64,000 nt of DNA from Salvator merianae (GCA_003586115.2 QVOM02000021.1:12612478-12676477); one strand, 5' to 3'. Numbered from the stretch's first letter, positions 53,097 through 63,882 are shown. Translations and numbers: made by a program. The notes: generated by a model from the letters alone, not told the origin.

Positions 53097-53893
53097 AAGC
53101 AAGCCTGGAAGTATATCTGTACCAAAGAACTAATTCTGCATTAGCTGCGTGTGATCCATAATGAAGACCAGGGATCCTTTGGAATCAGCCCACAATGAGC
53201 AGTGCATTTCTCTGTAGTCTGCAAGATCTCTGACATGGAAAGTCCAAGAAAGAAACTTCAAAGCAAAAACAACATATATTATTTCTGGCATTTTCAAATC
53301 AACATTAAAACTCTGAACTAAGAATGTGAGGGAAGGCCAGGCTCCCAGAGACACGAACTGAGACAATCTTCAGTCAGAGATATAGCGAGAATAAACCATC
53401 CACCAATGTAAGTTCTCAACATTGCAATGGTTTACAATCATTCTGACACAATGAAAGTTTTCATACTTACAACATACTTATTAGTCTATGCTAGTGTAGT
53501 ACTGTACTATGCAATGTGGACACTGTCCGGCCGCTGCCATGGCGAGGATTGGGCGTGGGCTCGATCGGGCTTCGCATGGTCCGACTGGGCCCAATTGCAC
53601 ATGTGCAATGAGCAGCTCGCGCCCAAGATAGCTGCCACACCATAGGTAAGTGTGAATGGTCTCTTACCTGAAGTGCACTATGAACTCCAGGTAAGGTTCC
53701 AGATTACAGTTTACTACACCACCGGTAGTAGTGATTGGAAGCGGTTGAATACCGCTTCCAGATGCTTCAGCCGTCATGTTGGTACGAACATTCTTGACTA
53801 GCAAACACGCTAGATGCTCGCTAACATCAGGTGCGAATAGGCAAAAAGTCTCCTAGAGGCTCTTTCACCCTTTTAGTATTGTTGTGTAACCTC
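53097..53893. repeat. Dispersed direct repeat R, copy 2 (with 395-bp insert)
   Basis: Collinear with copy 1 up to CACAATG at 53453, then interrupted by 53454-53848, resuming with TCTCCTAGAGGCTCTTTCA. Copy 1 reads CACAATG then TCTCTTAGAGG with nothing between, so it is the empty site. Confidence 0.8.
53454..53848. mobile_element. Harbinger-like insert in repeat R copy 2
   Basis: 395 bp, boundaries set by comparison with R copy 1. Left end AAAGTTTTCATACTT aligns loosely with GGGCCTGTTCACACTT, and the right side GGTGCGAATAGGC with GTGCGAACAGGCC. Interior GGCCGCTGCCATGGCGAGG is typical of the family. AAG-like bases occur at both junctions. Confidence 0.65.
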
Positions 53894-54554
53894 CCTTAAC
53901 AACAGTGCTGGTTCAGGAGGTTTACAGGTCCTATTTAAAATATGATTTTGATTCTCTGCACTTCAGTCATATGCCACCACCTCTCTCCTGCCATTTTAGC
54001 AGACTTTCTGCTTTTTGAGTTTTATACGATTAAATATATAGAGAACTGTAGAAAGATCCCATTATAATACTTTTTGAAAAAATGTAGTGATCGTAAGTGT
54101 GGTGCCATCCATTTTTTTCTAGTTTTTTAATATGGCTGAGCCACCCTTTTTTACAAAAATGACAGAGTCAGAGGTGGGATGACAATGCATGCATTACTGA
54201 AATCAAGAGGAAGCGTGTCATCCTAAGCAGGACTTAATTATGTGAAATTTACATATCCTAATTCATTTGTTTAGAAATTATAGTGCATGATATTTGGCTA
54301 CTACAGACAAAGAGTAAAATGGTCTCTCTATTCCATTAACAGAAACTGATTTGACTAGCAGTGGATTTTTACTTAACAATACCAAAGAGATGTTGTGTTC
54401 AGGGGATGTTATATTCCTCAGCTTTCTGTATATAGCAGCCAAGCTTAAAGGAAGACAGGATAGGCCACACTGCATATAAAGCTTGGTTCTCTGTTTTCCT
54501 AACTTTTGTTGCCAATCCCCTTGCATAGACTTACTTGGAAAGAAGAAAAAAATG
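53894..54554. other. Unassigned sequence
   Basis: A/T-rich; 82-codon minus frame (54278-54526) without motif. Confidence 0.4.
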
Positions 54555-55020
54555 AAGGGAAAGCATTCCTAAACCTATATACAATCGGTGTCATATCGCA
54601 TATCGGAAAGGATTCAAAACAATCTTTAAACCAAATACAAAAATTGGTCAGATGTTGAGATCAGCCAAATACAGACTGAATCTCTCAATATCCCAAGAAT
54701 TTACAAAATATCATGCAAATGTGGAAAGGTTTACTTAGGGATGGCCACTTGTGGAGAAAAAAAATTGTGAACATGAGAGAGACTTATGTCTCATGGAAAC
54801 TAATAAATCTGCAGTAGCAGAACATTCATGAACTGAAAACCACAAAATTCCATTTGAACCCATAGAAGCAGTAGCCAGAACTAAGAGATTCCATGAATTG
54901 GCTACAAGGGGAACCACTGAATTAAAACATCATCCACGTAATTTTAACAGGGACCAAGGTCTGTTTCTCAGCAATTCTTAGAAACATTTTTCAAAAACAT
55001 ATAAAACAAACTATCAACAG
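54555..55020 (+). mobile_element. Penelope-like element, RT end and GIY-YIG endonuclease remnant
   Basis: Plus strand with several stops. Order of motifs: IFKPNTKIGQMLRSAK (end of the Penelope RT/linker), IYKISCKCGKVYLGMATCG (GIY-YIG endonuclease core, with YLG in place of YIG), ERDLCLMETNKSAVAEHS, ARTKRFHELATRG and NFNRDQGLFLSNS (conserved C-terminal end of the GIY-YIG domain). This domain nicks target DNA for Penelope retrotransposition. Frames shift at least twice, so it is inactive. The only Penelope-like element seen in the window. Confidence 0.85.
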
Positions 55021-55171
55021 TAGAGGAATCACACAATAGTCCAAGACTAGCAACCACACAACAAAACAGCAACCCGTAATTGAGGATTATGCTAGGGGGC
55101 AACAGCCAGGAACTGGAACTGGAACTGGAACAGATCAATGAGAACAACCAAGAAAGGAGTAATAGCTCATT
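55021..55171. other. Possible Penelope 3' flank
   Basis: Short stretch with (GGAACT)n-like AACTGGAACTGGAACTGGAA at 55112-55131. Confidence 0.35.
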
Positions 55172-55440
55172 GGGCCTGTTCGCACTGTTTGCTAGCAAGG
55201 ATCAGGGACATTTGCAGAGGCCCAAGCAACCAGGAGTAGCATAAAGCTGCTCCCAATTGCTCCTAGCTGTGGAGCTCTAATTAGTGCTCCATAGCTTTAC
55301 TGGGAGCTGATAGTCAGCCATGCACAGTGACTGGGCCTATGTGATTGCCTGATTGTGCACTACACAACCCTGGCAGTTGCCATGGCAGTGACCAGATGCT
55401 TTCAGGCTGCTGTCATGGTGAACATTGAACAAGGGGCGGG
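55172..55440. mobile_element. Harbinger-like element, left half
   Basis: Starts GGGCCTGTTCGCACTGTTTG, an excellent family end, then continues through GCTAGCAAGG and TTGCCATGGCAGTGACC (cf. TTGCCATGGCAGTGGCC at 43.8 kb). No right end; ends near GGGGCGGGGACTAG. Confidence 0.65.
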
Positions 55441-55557
55441 GACTAGAAGAAGCTATGGTAATAGGAATCTATGGGATGTGCTCTGGCAAGAATTTGGAGG
55501 GGAGGGGACAGAGGATGGGATAGATGATGTAATGTGATGGAGGTGCTTGGTGTCAAT

Positions 55558-55737
55558 GGCCCTTTCTGCACTTGGCTCTATTCTGGACTAAATCCCAGAA
55601 TAGGGACCTGCTATCCACACGCTAGTGCAGATTATAGCAGGCCCCAGGTGGGACCTGCCATACTTCCTAGTAGCATGAAGGTGGGAGATCCCCATTCCAA
55701 GATATAATCTGGAATAAGGCCAAGTGCAGAAAGGGCC
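55558..55737. mobile_element. Foldback MITE family M, copy 2
   Basis: 180 bp. GGCCCTTTCTGCACTTGGCT pairs with GCCAAGTGCAGAAAGGGCC; TATTCTGGACTAAATCCCAG pairs with TCCAAGATATAATCTGGAAT imperfectly. Better-kept ends than copy 1 at 42993. Confidence 0.8.
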
Positions 55738-56905
55738 ATTATGTCCTTATACAGTCTATTTCCTGTCACTCTTGCATATGTGCTAAGGTGAGGAAACACA
55801 CCTGGACTGTAATTTGAAAAGAGTTAATGAATTTCCTGGTGATCTTTACCTGAAACTTCCTTTTTAGCTTTGGCTGGAACTCATTTGGAAAAGGCTTGCA
55901 TGGACACTCTTCCTGAGAATCTCCACAGATGTGGACTGAAACAATAGGTTTGTCTGGGTTGTCAAATAGTTGTTACTAAATATTTCATCATCATTAATGT
56001 TTTTTAATTTCCTGAGCTGGAGCTTGTCTGCGTAAAGGGTTTTTCTCAGCCTCTTTGCTTCTTCTAGGCACAGAAACAATGTCTTTTTTTGTGACAGGCT
56101 TGTCTTTTTAACATGGATGCAAGCAGGTTAAAATGAATGAGTTCTAGTCTAAATACAAGGGCCCATGCTGCTAGTCCAGCTCCCCTGTATCTGCAATACT
56201 TTTATGCCAATTATGTTTCATAAAGCCAGTGTTTATTTCCATGGGTTAAGAGTGTCTGTGCCTTGGCAACACCCTTGCCTTTGTATGGCATACCACTCCA
56301 GGGTTATTAATTCTGGGTCTAATCGCCACACAAGATCCATAAAACCATTTTCTCTGCAGATGGATATTGTTAGGCATATCTGAAAGTTTAAGTTCAAAGC
56401 AGAACTATGGAGCATAGCATAACACCCCAAAACTGTGATAAGTGAGAATTTGGTTAATTTTTCCCTGGCTTTGATTACTGCACAGTATTTATTCCTTAAA
56501 GTTTTATTAGTTTCGTTATTGAGTAGATGCCATCTTGCTGCTGTTGCTATGCATTACTATGGATTTTTTTATACTGCCTCAAAACTTTGGGTAGTGGTAG
56601 TCTACAAATGATTAGTGATGGATTAAATTAGAGGAAGAATGATTAAGTGAAGAATGACTAAGTGAGGAGTGATCAGGTGACTAACTGACAAGAGAAAGAG
56701 TGGACAGGAAGGTAGAAGACGTCTGAATCCATTGTGGAAGCCTTGAACGTGCACCTATAGCATATGCAATAAGCTTATATCATCAATACCACACCTGTAG
56801 ACAAGAGAAGATAGGTGAGGTGCGAGTATCAGTTTGCTGCTTCCCAAATGTGTCACCCTGATTTATTATTAGGCTAGTGTTGTGCCTGTCACATACTTTC
56901 CTTTG
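55738..56905. other. Unassigned sequence
   Basis: A 71-codon minus frame at 55864-56079 (EEAKRLRKTLYADKLQLRK) has helix-like composition but no known family. Short GAT/ACTAAGTGA repetition at 56635-56680. No element ends seen. Confidence 0.35.
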
Positions 56906-57098
56906 TGGTGTGCCAGAAGACACTATCCCATCATCAATGTTGAAGTTAGGGTCAGCTGTTTATCTTGTACATGGCTGTTTGTGGAATGTGAAAGTATTGT
57001 CCCTCATCCCAGGCATCTTCCCCTTGAGATACCGCAGATGGTTAGACAATAGTGGCTCAGATGTTCAGACTGTCCAATCTGACTTAGGAAGCTTAGGA
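56906..57098. repeat. Direct repeat S, copy 1
   Basis: From GGTGTGCCAGAAGACAC to GACTTAGGAAGCTT. Shares TTGAAGTTAGGGTCARCT, ACATGGYTGTTTGTGGAATG, CTTCCCCTTGAG and GACAATAGTGGC with copy 2 (57197-57223 plus 57834-57998), which is split by a transposon. Confidence 0.75.
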
Positions 57099-57223
57099 AA
57101 CAGCCTGCAGGAACCAGCTTAGAAAGTCGTCCTTGAGCCAGCCCGGAAGGGAAGACCATAGTGGTGATGATCAAAGGGTCTAACCTGACTTCTTGCAGGT
57201 GTGCCACAGGACACTGCCTCCTA

Positions 57224-57833
57224 GGGCCTGTTCGCACTAACGGTATAACAGTATAACTAGCACAGTTTGGGCTGGTAGGGTTCGGGTATGGAGAGAGGTC
57301 TTCGTACCTGTCAGCGCTGGAACACTCTGTAAACCGACCAGCGCTAGACGCAGTGTGAATGGGAGCGTACTAGTTCAGTAGCTGTGTTCGAAGCCAGAGG
57401 GTCTGTGTTCGAACCCAGAGGGTTTGTGTTTGAGCCTAGAGGGTCTGTGTTTGAACTCCGAGGGTCTGTGTTTGAACCTAGAGGGTCTCTGTTTGAGCCT
57501 AGAGGTCTGTGTTCAAACCTGTATCTGAAAAGGCCACCAAGGTCCGGACCCCAAGGTCCAAACCGGGGTGCGAACCAGCAGACTGCGCCTGTGCGGCCCC
57601 GCCCCGCCGCCATTTTGAACCTGGAAATGGTGCAAACACACCTTCCCTGATCTTCATCTGATCATGCAGGTTGGGTTGGAGATTACAAATTAGTTGACCA
57701 CAGCTGGTTGGATTCAGGTAAGCATCAGGTGGGCTTTGGTAGATTTTGGGTCAGCTGGGGCTGTTTGCAAGTGCGGATCCTGCGTTCTAGCGTACGTCCT
57801 GAAACGTACCACTCGCTAAGTGCGAACAGGCCC
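57224..57833. mobile_element. Harbinger-like element with internal minisatellite
   Basis: 610 bp with ends GGGCCTGTTCGCACTA and TAAGTGCGAACAGGCCC. Flanks CTA on the left and CTTA on the right fit a worn TTA duplication, and the paralogous S copy gives the empty site. Contains a 21-bp minisatellite (57382-57520) and a GC-rich CpG-dense block at 57530-57620. The right half matches 51090-51420. Frames on both strands (88-89 codons) follow the minisatellite. Confidence 0.8.
57382..57520 (+). repeat. 21-bp minisatellite, about 6.5 units
   Basis: Unit CTGTGTTTGAACCTAGAGGGT with variation at positions 8, 11-15. One unit is 20 bp. A period of 21 keeps frames open on both strands (plus RGSVFEP, minus DPLGSNT repeats). 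Confidence 0.9.
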
Positions 57834-57998
57834 CTTATGTCTGTTGAAGTTAGAGTCAACTCTTTATCCTTTACATGGTTGTTTGTGGAATGAAAAAGGA
57901 TTTTGTCTCATCTCAAGCACCTTCCCCTTGAGGCAGTCCAGTCAGGTAGACAATAGTGGCCCAGATGATCAAAATGTCTAACCTATCTGAAGAAGCTT

Positions 57999-58647
57999 CA
58001 TGTTCTATGATTGCTTTCATTTATTGTGTCCAAATAAATGCTGAGCCCTGGACAGAAATAATTTATCGTTTGCTTATCATTTTGGCTATATATTCTCTCT
58101 GGAACAAAATACATTTTGTGAAATTGCTTCTTAGGTTACCTTTGTTTATTTGTTTTGCTTGTTACTGATTAATATTGATTAGTTTCTTGGTGTGTTTCCC
58201 ATGGTTAAACTTGTTTTCTTCTACCTGTCTAGTGAATCTCTCATATCAATATTGTATACCTTCTACAGATTCAACAAGTAGTCTTTGCTGTTCTGATATC
58301 ATGCTTAATTGACCTTCATGGTAAGAACAATTAAAGTTAAATGGCCACTCACTGAGAGCAGGCAAAGGAAAAATGATATTACTGGAGGCCATTTGCATTG
58401 TCTTTGCATAAAGAGGGCTTATTTGGGTACTATACAAAGTGTTTTAATTGTTCATTATAATAAGAAAAATTATTTCATTCACACCATGGAAATCAAGGAG
58501 TTTTTGAAAATGGGGAAATACTCTTTTTTTCCTTAAAAAAATTGTACTTATAATAGACCTCTTACTGAGATTTTTAGAGAAACAAATACTGTATTTCAGG
58601 CTCGAAGTATTAAGACACTGTAGATGATACCCAACAACTTCAAGGAG
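57999..58647. other. Unassigned sequence
   Basis: AT-rich; short frames (up to 75 codons) on both strands at 58246-58536 without motif. Confidence 0.4.
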
Positions 58648-58707
<60 letters not shown>

Positions 58708-58711
58708 TGTC
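58648..58711 (+). repeat. Compound (CT)n(GT)n microsatellite
   Basis: About 21 CT units followed directly by 10 GT units. Confidence 0.97.
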
Positions 58712-59487
58712 TTTACTTTCTAAACAATTCACTCAGATGCTGCCATTTTCTTTTAGTGAGTTCAGCTTCCCCTGGAGTTAAGGTTCCCCTCTCCAGTCTT
58801 GCCTGATTTCATACTCTAAGCCAGGTTGGACCTGGTTAATATTTACATGGGATTCATCCTGAGAATATCAGGTGCTGTAGGCTGGATTGGGGAGTCAAAA
58901 AATATCCCGAAAGCAAGCAATAGGAAACCAGTTCTGTATTCTCACTAAGAAAATGGCAGAGATCTGTCCAGATGGGCACCAGGAATATAGTAGAGGATTC
59001 ATTTCCTCTACTATAACATCACCACCAGTTGAGCCAATGAGCTGTGTGAATTTAATTCATTGCTGGGGCAGGCCCAAAGGATTTTGGCAGTTTAAGCAAA
59101 GTATGCTTTGGGGATCCTCTTCCCACATCCAGTAAAGAATAGCTGAGGTAACTGATTTTGGTGGGCAAAGCTGAGCCCTGCTACTTGTTCAGTTGTCCAC
59201 TGCTGACCTTTGTAGTGAACCAGTCATGCCTTCTTTTGCAGTTTATGTTTCAGAAAACAGAAAGACCACACTTTTTAAAAAAAAAAAAAAAAGTTCTGTT
59301 AATTTTTGAATTCATAAACCATGTGGGATATGAATACCTCTTTTTAATTTTTTTTTAGAATTAATCTTAAGAGAATACTGCACATATTACATATTACCTA
59401 AGAAATCATTCCACTTCATTCCTAAAAGATATTTTTTATCCCTTCCCTTTACCCTCCTCCCGTCCCTCACAGAGTGATGGACTCAGA
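58712..59487. other. Unassigned sequence
   Basis: A-run at 59275-59292; 82-codon plus frame (58887-59135) without motif. Confidence 0.4.
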
Positions 59488-59622
59488 CTGCATCCAGACA
59501 TCACTTACTTACTTTACTATATTTGGATATTCCAAAATAAAACATAGATATTCTGGAACATGCATGCTTTATTCTGGAATATTCCAATAAGAAGAATAAG
59601 TAAGTATGATCTGGACTCTCTT
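59488..59622. mobile_element. Foldback MITE, unclassified
   Basis: About 135 bp. ACTGCATCCAGACATCACTT and ACTTACTTTACTATA at the left pair loosely with AATAAGTAAGTATGATCTGG at the right; TTGGATATTCCAAAAT pairs with ATTCTGGAATATTCCAA around the centre. Confidence 0.5.
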
Positions 59623-59639
59623 TTATCCCATTGGTTGTA

Positions 59640-59731
59640 GCCCACTCTCAATTGCAAGGACCTCTGCAAAGTGTGGATGCACTTCACTAGTGAGCGTCTG
59701 CATGCTCACTAGTGAAAAGTGCAAACAGGCT
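59640..59731. mobile_element. Harbinger-like element, right end only
   Basis: CACTAGTGAGCGTCTGCATG then CTCACTAGTG hairpin and terminus AAAGTGCAAACAGGCT, as at 52021. About 90 bp. Confidence 0.5.
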
Positions 59732-60782
59732 GGAGAATACTTCTAATCAATTGACTAACAATGTCAGCTGACTTTCTTTACATGGGAACTCTTAGCCTTG
59801 ATTCTGTTAAGGAAGGGCTGGGACAAACCAGTCCTGACTTTATAGAGGGCAGACCTCTCTTTCCCAATACATTTTAGTCCCTTAAGGCACTAGACTCCTG
59901 ACCACTGTGTAATATAGCTATTTTACAGAATGTGAAAGCAAATAATTATTCTCCATTTTCATCAGGTGAGAATTAGGAATCCTTACCCAATTGTCTTCCT
60001 TTTATTCTATCATTTTATGTGTACATTTCTAAATTATATCCTTCCTTCACATATTATTTTTGTAGAAGTGAATGATAATGAAATGCATAATAAAGCATAC
60101 TAATTCATCCCTGTATATATTGATATAATATTAATCTTTGGCCTATTACTGACTGGCTCCTATTTGTTCAACTAAAATTGATATAGAAATAATATTTCAA
60201 CTAATTTAGTATTTCTCAATTTTACATTTCATAATGTAATCTGTTTTAAGCCAAAGACATTTGCAGTGAATTGGCTTAAATCCTTATGAGGTTGAAAGTA
60301 GCATCCATGGGATTAATGGCTTAAAGTTAATTGTTTTTGCTAATATTTTATGTGAAATGTCCTGCTCCTAAGAAGCAATGTGACATTTTCCTCACTAGGG
60401 ATGTTGAGCCAAATTCATTGAAAGCATAGGCCACAGAATTCATTAGTGTTTCAGGTGCTGATGTCAGCAGTGGAATTTTGTATATTGCTGGTTTCAGGAG
60501 AGGGGAGAAAATGTAAACCTCAGAGTTAAAAAAGTTCATGAGAAAGGCAAAGGCACAGAGAAAAGTAAGTTTCAGGATCCAGGATGCATGCTTTTAGATG
60601 ACTTTAAAGGGAATTGGACACATTTATGAAGATAACGTCTGTCTAAGGCTGTTTAGTGAAAGCAAATGGGAACTATAACAAAATAGTTTAAATAGATCGT
60701 GCTCTTTCTTTACCTTTAAATTGAATTACTGCAAGATGCTGTGTGTGGGACTTCCATCGAAAATTATTGGAAGTCAGAAGAA
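59732..60782. other. Unassigned, AT-rich, repeat-free
   Basis: No frame of 60 codons except 60348-60539 (minus, 63 codons, no motif). Non-repetitive texture; could include conserved non-coding DNA. Confidence 0.35.
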
Positions 60783-60965
60783 TGTAAGAACATAAGAGGA
60801 GCCCTGCTGGATCAGCCACAGCCCATCTAGTCTAGCATCCCATCTCACACAGTAGCCCACCAATTGCTTCTGGACATTCTCAAGCAGAAGCTGGAGGTGA
60901 AACCCTCACCTGCTCTTGACAAGTGGCCTTTAGAGGCATCCTGCCTGTCTCTCCAACCCAAAGTC
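60783..60965 (-). mobile_element. CR1-like LINE, 3' terminal fragment
   Basis: On the plus strand it starts AGAACATAAGAGGAGCCCTG then CTGGATCAGCCACAGCCCAT, the reverse complement of a very abundant reptile LINE 3' end ('CTGATCCAGCAGGGCTCTTCTTATGTTC'). It extends through GTAGCCCACCAATTGCTTC and AGAGGCATCCTGCCT. No coding part. Confidence 0.7.
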
Positions 60966-61054
60966 ACAACTAGTGCAGAAAGTTGCTGTCTAAAATAACT
61001 GGGTGGTACACAGAGATCATGCATTTCTTGTGCTTCACTGGTGCTGACTGCTGT

Positions 61055-61345
61055 TTGATTGATTGCTATTTCTATCCCACCCAGAGGACTCTGTATAGGT
61101 TACAATAAAACCAATATAGAAATCCAACTAAAAACCAACTCATTAAAACAACAACACCAGTGCCTGGAAGGGGAGGAGAAGCTTTTTCTTCAGCCAAAGG
61201 CTAGAGAAGAAGGTATGTCTTCACTAGATGTCTGAATGTATACACCTCAGAGGGGAGGTCATTCCATAGCCTCATAGCACCTACAGAGAAGACTATCTTT
61301 GTACTCCAAGTACTTGTACAATTCTACAAAGCCCTGGAAGGCATT
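61055..61345 (-). mobile_element. L2-like LINE 3' end
   Basis: Minus strand: VFSVGAMRLWNDLPSEV at about 61245-61298 (L2 ORF2 C-terminus) followed by 3' UTR with a CAGAGTCCTCTGGGTGGGAT block at 61070-61092. 5'-truncated, like the copies at 0.1, 11.7 and 45.7 kb. Confidence 0.75.
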
Positions 61346-61559
61346 GGCTTGGGGTATCTTTGCGATTGTCTGCACAAGTACTGTTTCCCTATGATCTGAA
61401 AAATGGGCCTAGGGGAACCATGGGTTGTCCATGAGTTGTTTTTTTAACTGAACAGGAGGATTGTAATATGAAAGTGAGAGGGGGTTGTCATCTTTGCACT
61501 TATCGTTTGGAAGGTTGGGTCATCAGTAACTTCATCTTTTTTCAAGAAGGAAGGACCTC

Positions 61560-63100
61560 TTAAGTTAGTCTAACCCCAAGGCTGATAGATTCATATGGAT
61601 TCTGAAGGGTTCTGGGGGATTTTTTTCAGCTCATATAGTTGGTACTCAGCCAAAGCTCTGGTGATCTTTGGAATGAGGAGATGGCTCAGGCAGTTAACAC
61701 AATCACTCTTAGGAGCCCTCTTCCATCATGCTGAATCTGTACAGTTCTTTGGTGTACCTTAGGACTGAAAACTATGAAGCTAATGGGACAGTGGCTGGAA
61801 TGCAAGTGGAGGAAAATGCATGGTGAATCTGACTAAACATAGTTTAGGTTGATTCTGTAATAGTGAAGGACACAAACATCTATTTTTCTTCTATTTTCCT
61901 CTTGATGTTGCCCAGCACAGTTATTTCAAGAGGTGCAGGGCCTTTTAGACTTTGGCTAAGAACAATGCTTAGGAGAAGCCTTGATAGCATGATCTTTTTG
62001 CTAGGCATTTTGAAGATAAAGTCACTCGTACTCATTTTGACTTGGACTCCACAGTAATGTAGTGTTATCAAGACAGATGTCTTGAATACCATCTATCAAA
62101 TTTTGTTAGAGCAATTTCATTTACTGACACTGAGAATGTGGACAAGGTACTTACATGAGTGTGAGCAACCCCTTGTACTTTTGACCTTTGGCCATCATGG
62201 TTTATCAGATCTAGAAGTAATGGACTATCTGTTTGAGTCTAGGAGGTTATAAATGCCAGTCCGAAGGATCAAGTGGTGCTAGCATCTCTTAAAGAACTTG
62301 TAATCAGACCATTCCTAAAATAATCTAACTTGAGCCCACAAGATAATAGCAGTTTCAGGTCAATATCCCCTTCCAGGGCAAGGTGCTTAAAAGAGTGATG
62401 GCTGACCAACTCCAGACAGATTCTCTAGGTTCATTTCAGTTTGTCTTCAGGCCTGGGTCTGGAACTGCAAGATGACCTTTGTTGATAGAAGGACAGAGAA
62501 AGAACTAGCACATTGGTTTTCTTAGAACTTCCAGTTACCATTGACTACGATATCCTTCTGGAAAGGCTTTCTGGGTTAAGTATTGGAGACACTGCTTGGG
62601 AGGTGTTCTACTGCTACATGGATGGCTGATTCCAGAAGGTAGTGTTGGACAAACACTGCTTTACCACTTGGTATTGTACTTTGGATCCCACAAGGTTCTG
62701 TTGTTTCTTCCATGCTGTTTAACATCTACGTACAATTTCTGGTAGAAGTCATTTGGAGCTTTGGTTTGAGAGAGAGTCATCAAAATGCAGACAACACACA
62801 ACTACCTCTCTGTTTTTTCAATCAGATTGAGATAATACATTGATTTTTTAAATCAGTGTTTGGGTATGTTTGTCACAGAAGTACTGTTAGCTGGAAGTTC
62901 ATCTGTTCAGGTGAGTGATATCCAACTTTTCTTAAATGGAGATCAGGTTCATTATTTGAGAGTGCTCATCAATCCAGCCTTGTCACTGGAGGCTCAAATG
63001 GTTTCAGTGACTTGGAGTGGCTTTTATCATTTTTGGCCTATACACCAGCTGCATCTTTACCTGGGTGGCAGTTGCTGGTGAACAGGTAATCTCTATGTTA
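61560..63100 (+). mobile_element. L2-like LINE, linker to RT, degenerate
   Basis: Plus strand, many frame breaks, but motifs in ORF2 order: MKLMGQWLECKWRK (linker, about 61780-61820), HFEDKVTRTHFDLDS (about 62010-62055), LLERLSGLSIGDTAWEVFY (about 62550-62610), WIPQGSVVSSMLFNIYVQ (palm, 62678-62732), then the catalytic stretch near 62790 reading NADNTQLPL instead of YADDTQLYL, and LINPALSLEAQMVSV (62965-63010). Sense orientation is opposite to the adjacent L2 3' end, so these are separate insertions. Catalytically dead. Confidence 0.75.
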
Positions 63101-63734
63101 TACCATTTGCAAATGTGCAAAACTTTACTACCCATGTGTGATTCCAACTAGTTGAGCCAGGTGCTCCCACCCAAGATAGGCTACAGACCAATGTTTCTAA
63201 AGTTTCTTCCCTGTTCAAGGGGAAGAAACTGAAGAGCACCATACCACAGGTATCCTTGGGTGCCTTTCCCTCAGACCAGCTCTTGAGAATACCTCGATAA
63301 GCTTGCAGCTTCACCCTGGCTCTTTAGTTACTGGCAGCTGCAGTAGCTGCCACTAGAGATCAGGGACTGACTAAAGTACATCTCCCTAGGCCAGCAGCTG
63401 TATCAGCCATGAGCACCATAACTGGTACTATTGTGTCAGCAGGGGATTTGGAAGCAATATGAATTATACTTCCTTACTGTACTAGAAGATAGCTGCATCA
63501 TACTGTCAGTCTGGGACAACTTGGGTATCTGATGAATGCCTGAGCCACATACTGATTTTGGTGGGCATAATAATATATCTTTTTAGAGTTTTGCTCAGCC
63601 TCCTGTCTTGCTTTTGAACTTACCAAAAACAACTCAAAATATGATACTTAATTAGATGGTCCTATGGATAATTTATCTATTTCTCCTACCTACCTGTCTA
63701 ATCTCATCTTTCCACCATAAAGCAACACACATGG
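63101..63734. other. Unassigned; probable LINE continuation
   Basis: Follows the L2 frame and could be its eroded C-terminal part; the 'RLWNSLP' motif was not found. 73-codon minus frame (63093-63314) without motif. Confidence 0.35.
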
Positions 63735-63882
63735 TTCTCTTTGTGCCTTTGTTTTATTTCCACAGCCATTCTTGGAAGTAGAATAGTCTGAAAGATGAAT
63801 AGCCTTCATGGCTGATTTGAGATTTAAGTTATGGTATCTCAAGTGCTAGTCTGACACTCTAAACACTATATTATATTAGATA
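63735..63882 (-). mobile_element. tRNA-derived SINE
   Basis: Plus-strand text TTCATGGCTGATTTGAGATT and AGTGCTAGTCTGACACTCTA then AACACTATATTA is the reverse complement of the SINE head seen at 27.9 kb ('TAGTGTAGTGGTTAGAGTGTTGGACTAG'). Tail part around TATTTCCACAGCC at 63757. Worn copy. Confidence 0.6.

Larger units (their letters stand above)
57197..57998. repeat. Direct repeat S, copy 2, split by an insertion
   Basis: 57197-57223 (GGTGTGCCACAGGACACTG side) continues at 57834 (TTATGTCTGTTGAAGTTAG). The inserted 57224-57833 segment is a Harbinger-like element. Copy 1 has the matching uninterrupted sequence. Confidence 0.75.

Noticed and set aside
52086..53893. R repeats as the two LTRs of an LTR retrotransposon
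   Set aside because: No TG...CA ends, primer-binding site, polypurine tract or gag/pol in the 600-bp spacer; kept only as a direct repeat pair.
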